Made by a program: the position numbers and the translations under genes. A stretch of 64,000 nt of DNA from Pseudomonas capeferrum. GTDB lineage: Bacteria > Pseudomonadota > Gammaproteobacteria > Pseudomonadales > Pseudomonadaceae. Position 1 is the first letter of the stretch. Every line of letters begins with the position of its first letter. The notes below the pieces were generated by a model. It had not been told where the DNA came from and ran no database searches. It saw only the letters and a program-made list of their open reading frames with translations. Below, in pieces: positions 63,222-64,000 of this stretch. The stretch lies in NCBI RefSeq assembly GCF_013523055.1, contig NZ_JAAMQM010000001.1, positions 62,001 to 126,000 of the forward strand. Reading direction: 5' to 3'.

Positions 63222-63599
63222 TCACTGCAACAGTGTCTGGATCTTGTCGCGCAGGGTATCGAGGTCGAATGGCTTGGCAAGGATCGGCGCCTTGCGCGCG
63301 ATCGGGCTACCTGACTCGAGGATCTCGGCCGGGTAGCCGCTGATGAAGATCACCTTTAAATCCGGGCGCAGCTTCACGGCTGGCTCGGCGATCTGTACGC
63401 CAGAGACGCCGCCCGGCAGGCGATAGTCGGTGACGATCAGGTCCAGGTGCGGCTTGCTGGCGAGAATGTCAAAGGCCTCCTGGCCATTTTCGGCCACCAG
63501 TACGTGGTATCCCTCGCCGGCCAGATAATCCCGCAGGATCATGCGAATCGCCGGTTCGTCCTCGACGATCAGAACGACATCTTGTGCATCTTCACTCAT
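63222..63599 (-). CDS. Single-domain response regulator
   Basis: A 125-residue REC domain without an output domain: VVLIVEDEPAIRMILRDYL (acidic pair), LIVTDYRLPGGVSG with the phospho-acceptor Asp near residue 53, FISGYPAE and ILAKPFD (conserved Lys). It lies downstream of the histidine kinase in the same direction, with the two probably forming a pair. The start at 63599 follows AAGGCG at seven bases; an in-frame ATG at 63632 after GGGG is also possible. Output would be through protein interaction or phosphotransfer. Confidence 0.88.
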   Translation of the reverse strand: MSEDAQDVVLIVEDEPAIRMILRDYLAGEGYHVLVAENGQEAFDILASKPHLDLIVTDYRLPGGVSGVQIAEPAVKLRPDLKVIFISGYPAEILESGSPIARKAPILAKPFDLDTLRDKIQTLLQ

Positions 63600-63644
63600 G
63601 TTAACGCCTTGAATTTGATTCGATTTGGCCATACGACCCCTGGC

Positions 63645-64000
63645 TCACGCAGAGGTTGCCTGCGTCCGACCACTTTCATGCAGCACAGCGCAAAGGGGCA
63701 GCGATACCCGGAACGTCGCCCCTTTGCCCTCTTCGCTGGTAACGCAGATTCGCCCTCCGTGGGCCAGGACGATCTGCTCCGAAATATAAAGTCCCAGGCC
63801 CAACCCGCCCGCCACCTGATTGGCCGCGACCCGCTCGAACTGCTGGAAGATGCGTTGCTGGTTCTGCGCGCTGATGCCGATACCCTGATCCCTGACCTCG
63901 ACACAGGCCATGCCGCTGCCTTCGTACACCCGCACCAGCACCGGTTTGCGCTCACCGTAGCGCAGCGCATTGCTGAGCAGGTTGGCGACCACCTGTTCGA
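63645..64000 (-). CDS. Histidine kinase, C-terminal part (5' end outside window)
   Basis: The frame remains open to the right edge. It contains the HATPase boxes: MVANLLSNALRYGER (N box), VEVRDQGIGIS (G1), FQQFERV (F box) and GGLGLGLYISEQIV (G2), ending soon after GATFRVSLPL. The dimerisation and sensor domains lie beyond the window. It shares orientation with the response regulator gene, which starts 45 bases after its stop (12 if the 63632 start is used). Confidence 0.9.
   Translation of the reverse strand, partial: EQVVANLLSNALRYGERKPVLVRVYEGSGMACVEVRDQGIGISAQNQQRIFQQFERVAANQVAGGLGLGLYISEQIVLAHGGRICVTSEEGKGATFRVSLPLCAVLHESGRTQATSA

Overview
The window looks like a chromosomal segment of a Pseudomonas, most likely from the P. 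putida group. The evidence is high GC, REP elements of the P. putida type (core GCGGG..AAGCCCGC), and protein families and gene neighbourhoods familiar from that group, such as an AraC regulator next to a beta-ketothiolase and a 3-hydroxybutyryl-CoA dehydrogenase. Species assignment is inference; no rRNA or tRNA gene was recognised.

Layout. 1-9.4 kb holds housekeeping and stress genes: the end of a ParA-like ATPase, a GNAT, a Nudix hydrolase, a lipoprotein, the UV-damage endonuclease UvsE, a tandem array of 108-bp REP-bearing units, a GH15 glucoamylase-like enzyme, a Gfo/Idh/MocA oxidoreductase, a PssA-type phosphatidylserine synthase and a hemerythrin. 10.0-26.2 kb is one long operon-like, all-plus block of 15 or 16 genes encoding a Wzx/Wzy-type exopolysaccharide: UDP-sugar supply (Ugd, epimerase), initiating sugar transferase, a degenerate CpsD-like ATPase, Wza and Wzc/GumC-like proteins, three glycosyltransferases, Wzy, Wzx, two deacetylases and two acetyltransferases. 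Almost all junctions overlap by ATGA or a few bases. A GGDEF-EAL protein converges on its end.

28.8-40 kb contains a conserved hypothetical protein, a YiaY-like alcohol dehydrogenase, ilvA preceded by a well-formed isoleucine attenuator, a PACE-type efflux protein, a decayed RND efflux remnant, mobA, and two convergent hybrid histidine kinases.

40.0-54.9 kb is the most coherent pathway in the window. A minus-strand set (gmaS-mgsA-mgsB-mgsC, then amtB) and a plus-strand set (XRE-cupin regulator, purU, folD, mgdA-B-C-D, IclR regulator) diverge. Together they specify the N-methylglutamate route: methylammonium uptake, gamma-glutamylmethylamide synthesis, N-methylglutamate synthesis, N-methylglutamate oxidation to glutamate, and disposal of the C1 unit through tetrahydrofolate to formate. 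This would let the cell use methylamine as a nitrogen source. The intergenic DNA contains a sigma-54 promoter candidate, an upstream NtrC-like palindrome, and repeated TTCC-N5-GGAA operators.

55-64 kb contains a LysR regulator with a divergent TDT-family transporter and a palindromic operator between them, a REPIN, a xanthine-dehydrogenase-type operon with an internal deletion, an AraC regulator divergent from bktB and a 3-hydroxybutyryl-CoA dehydrogenase gene, and a response regulator with the end of a histidine kinase gene that runs off the window.
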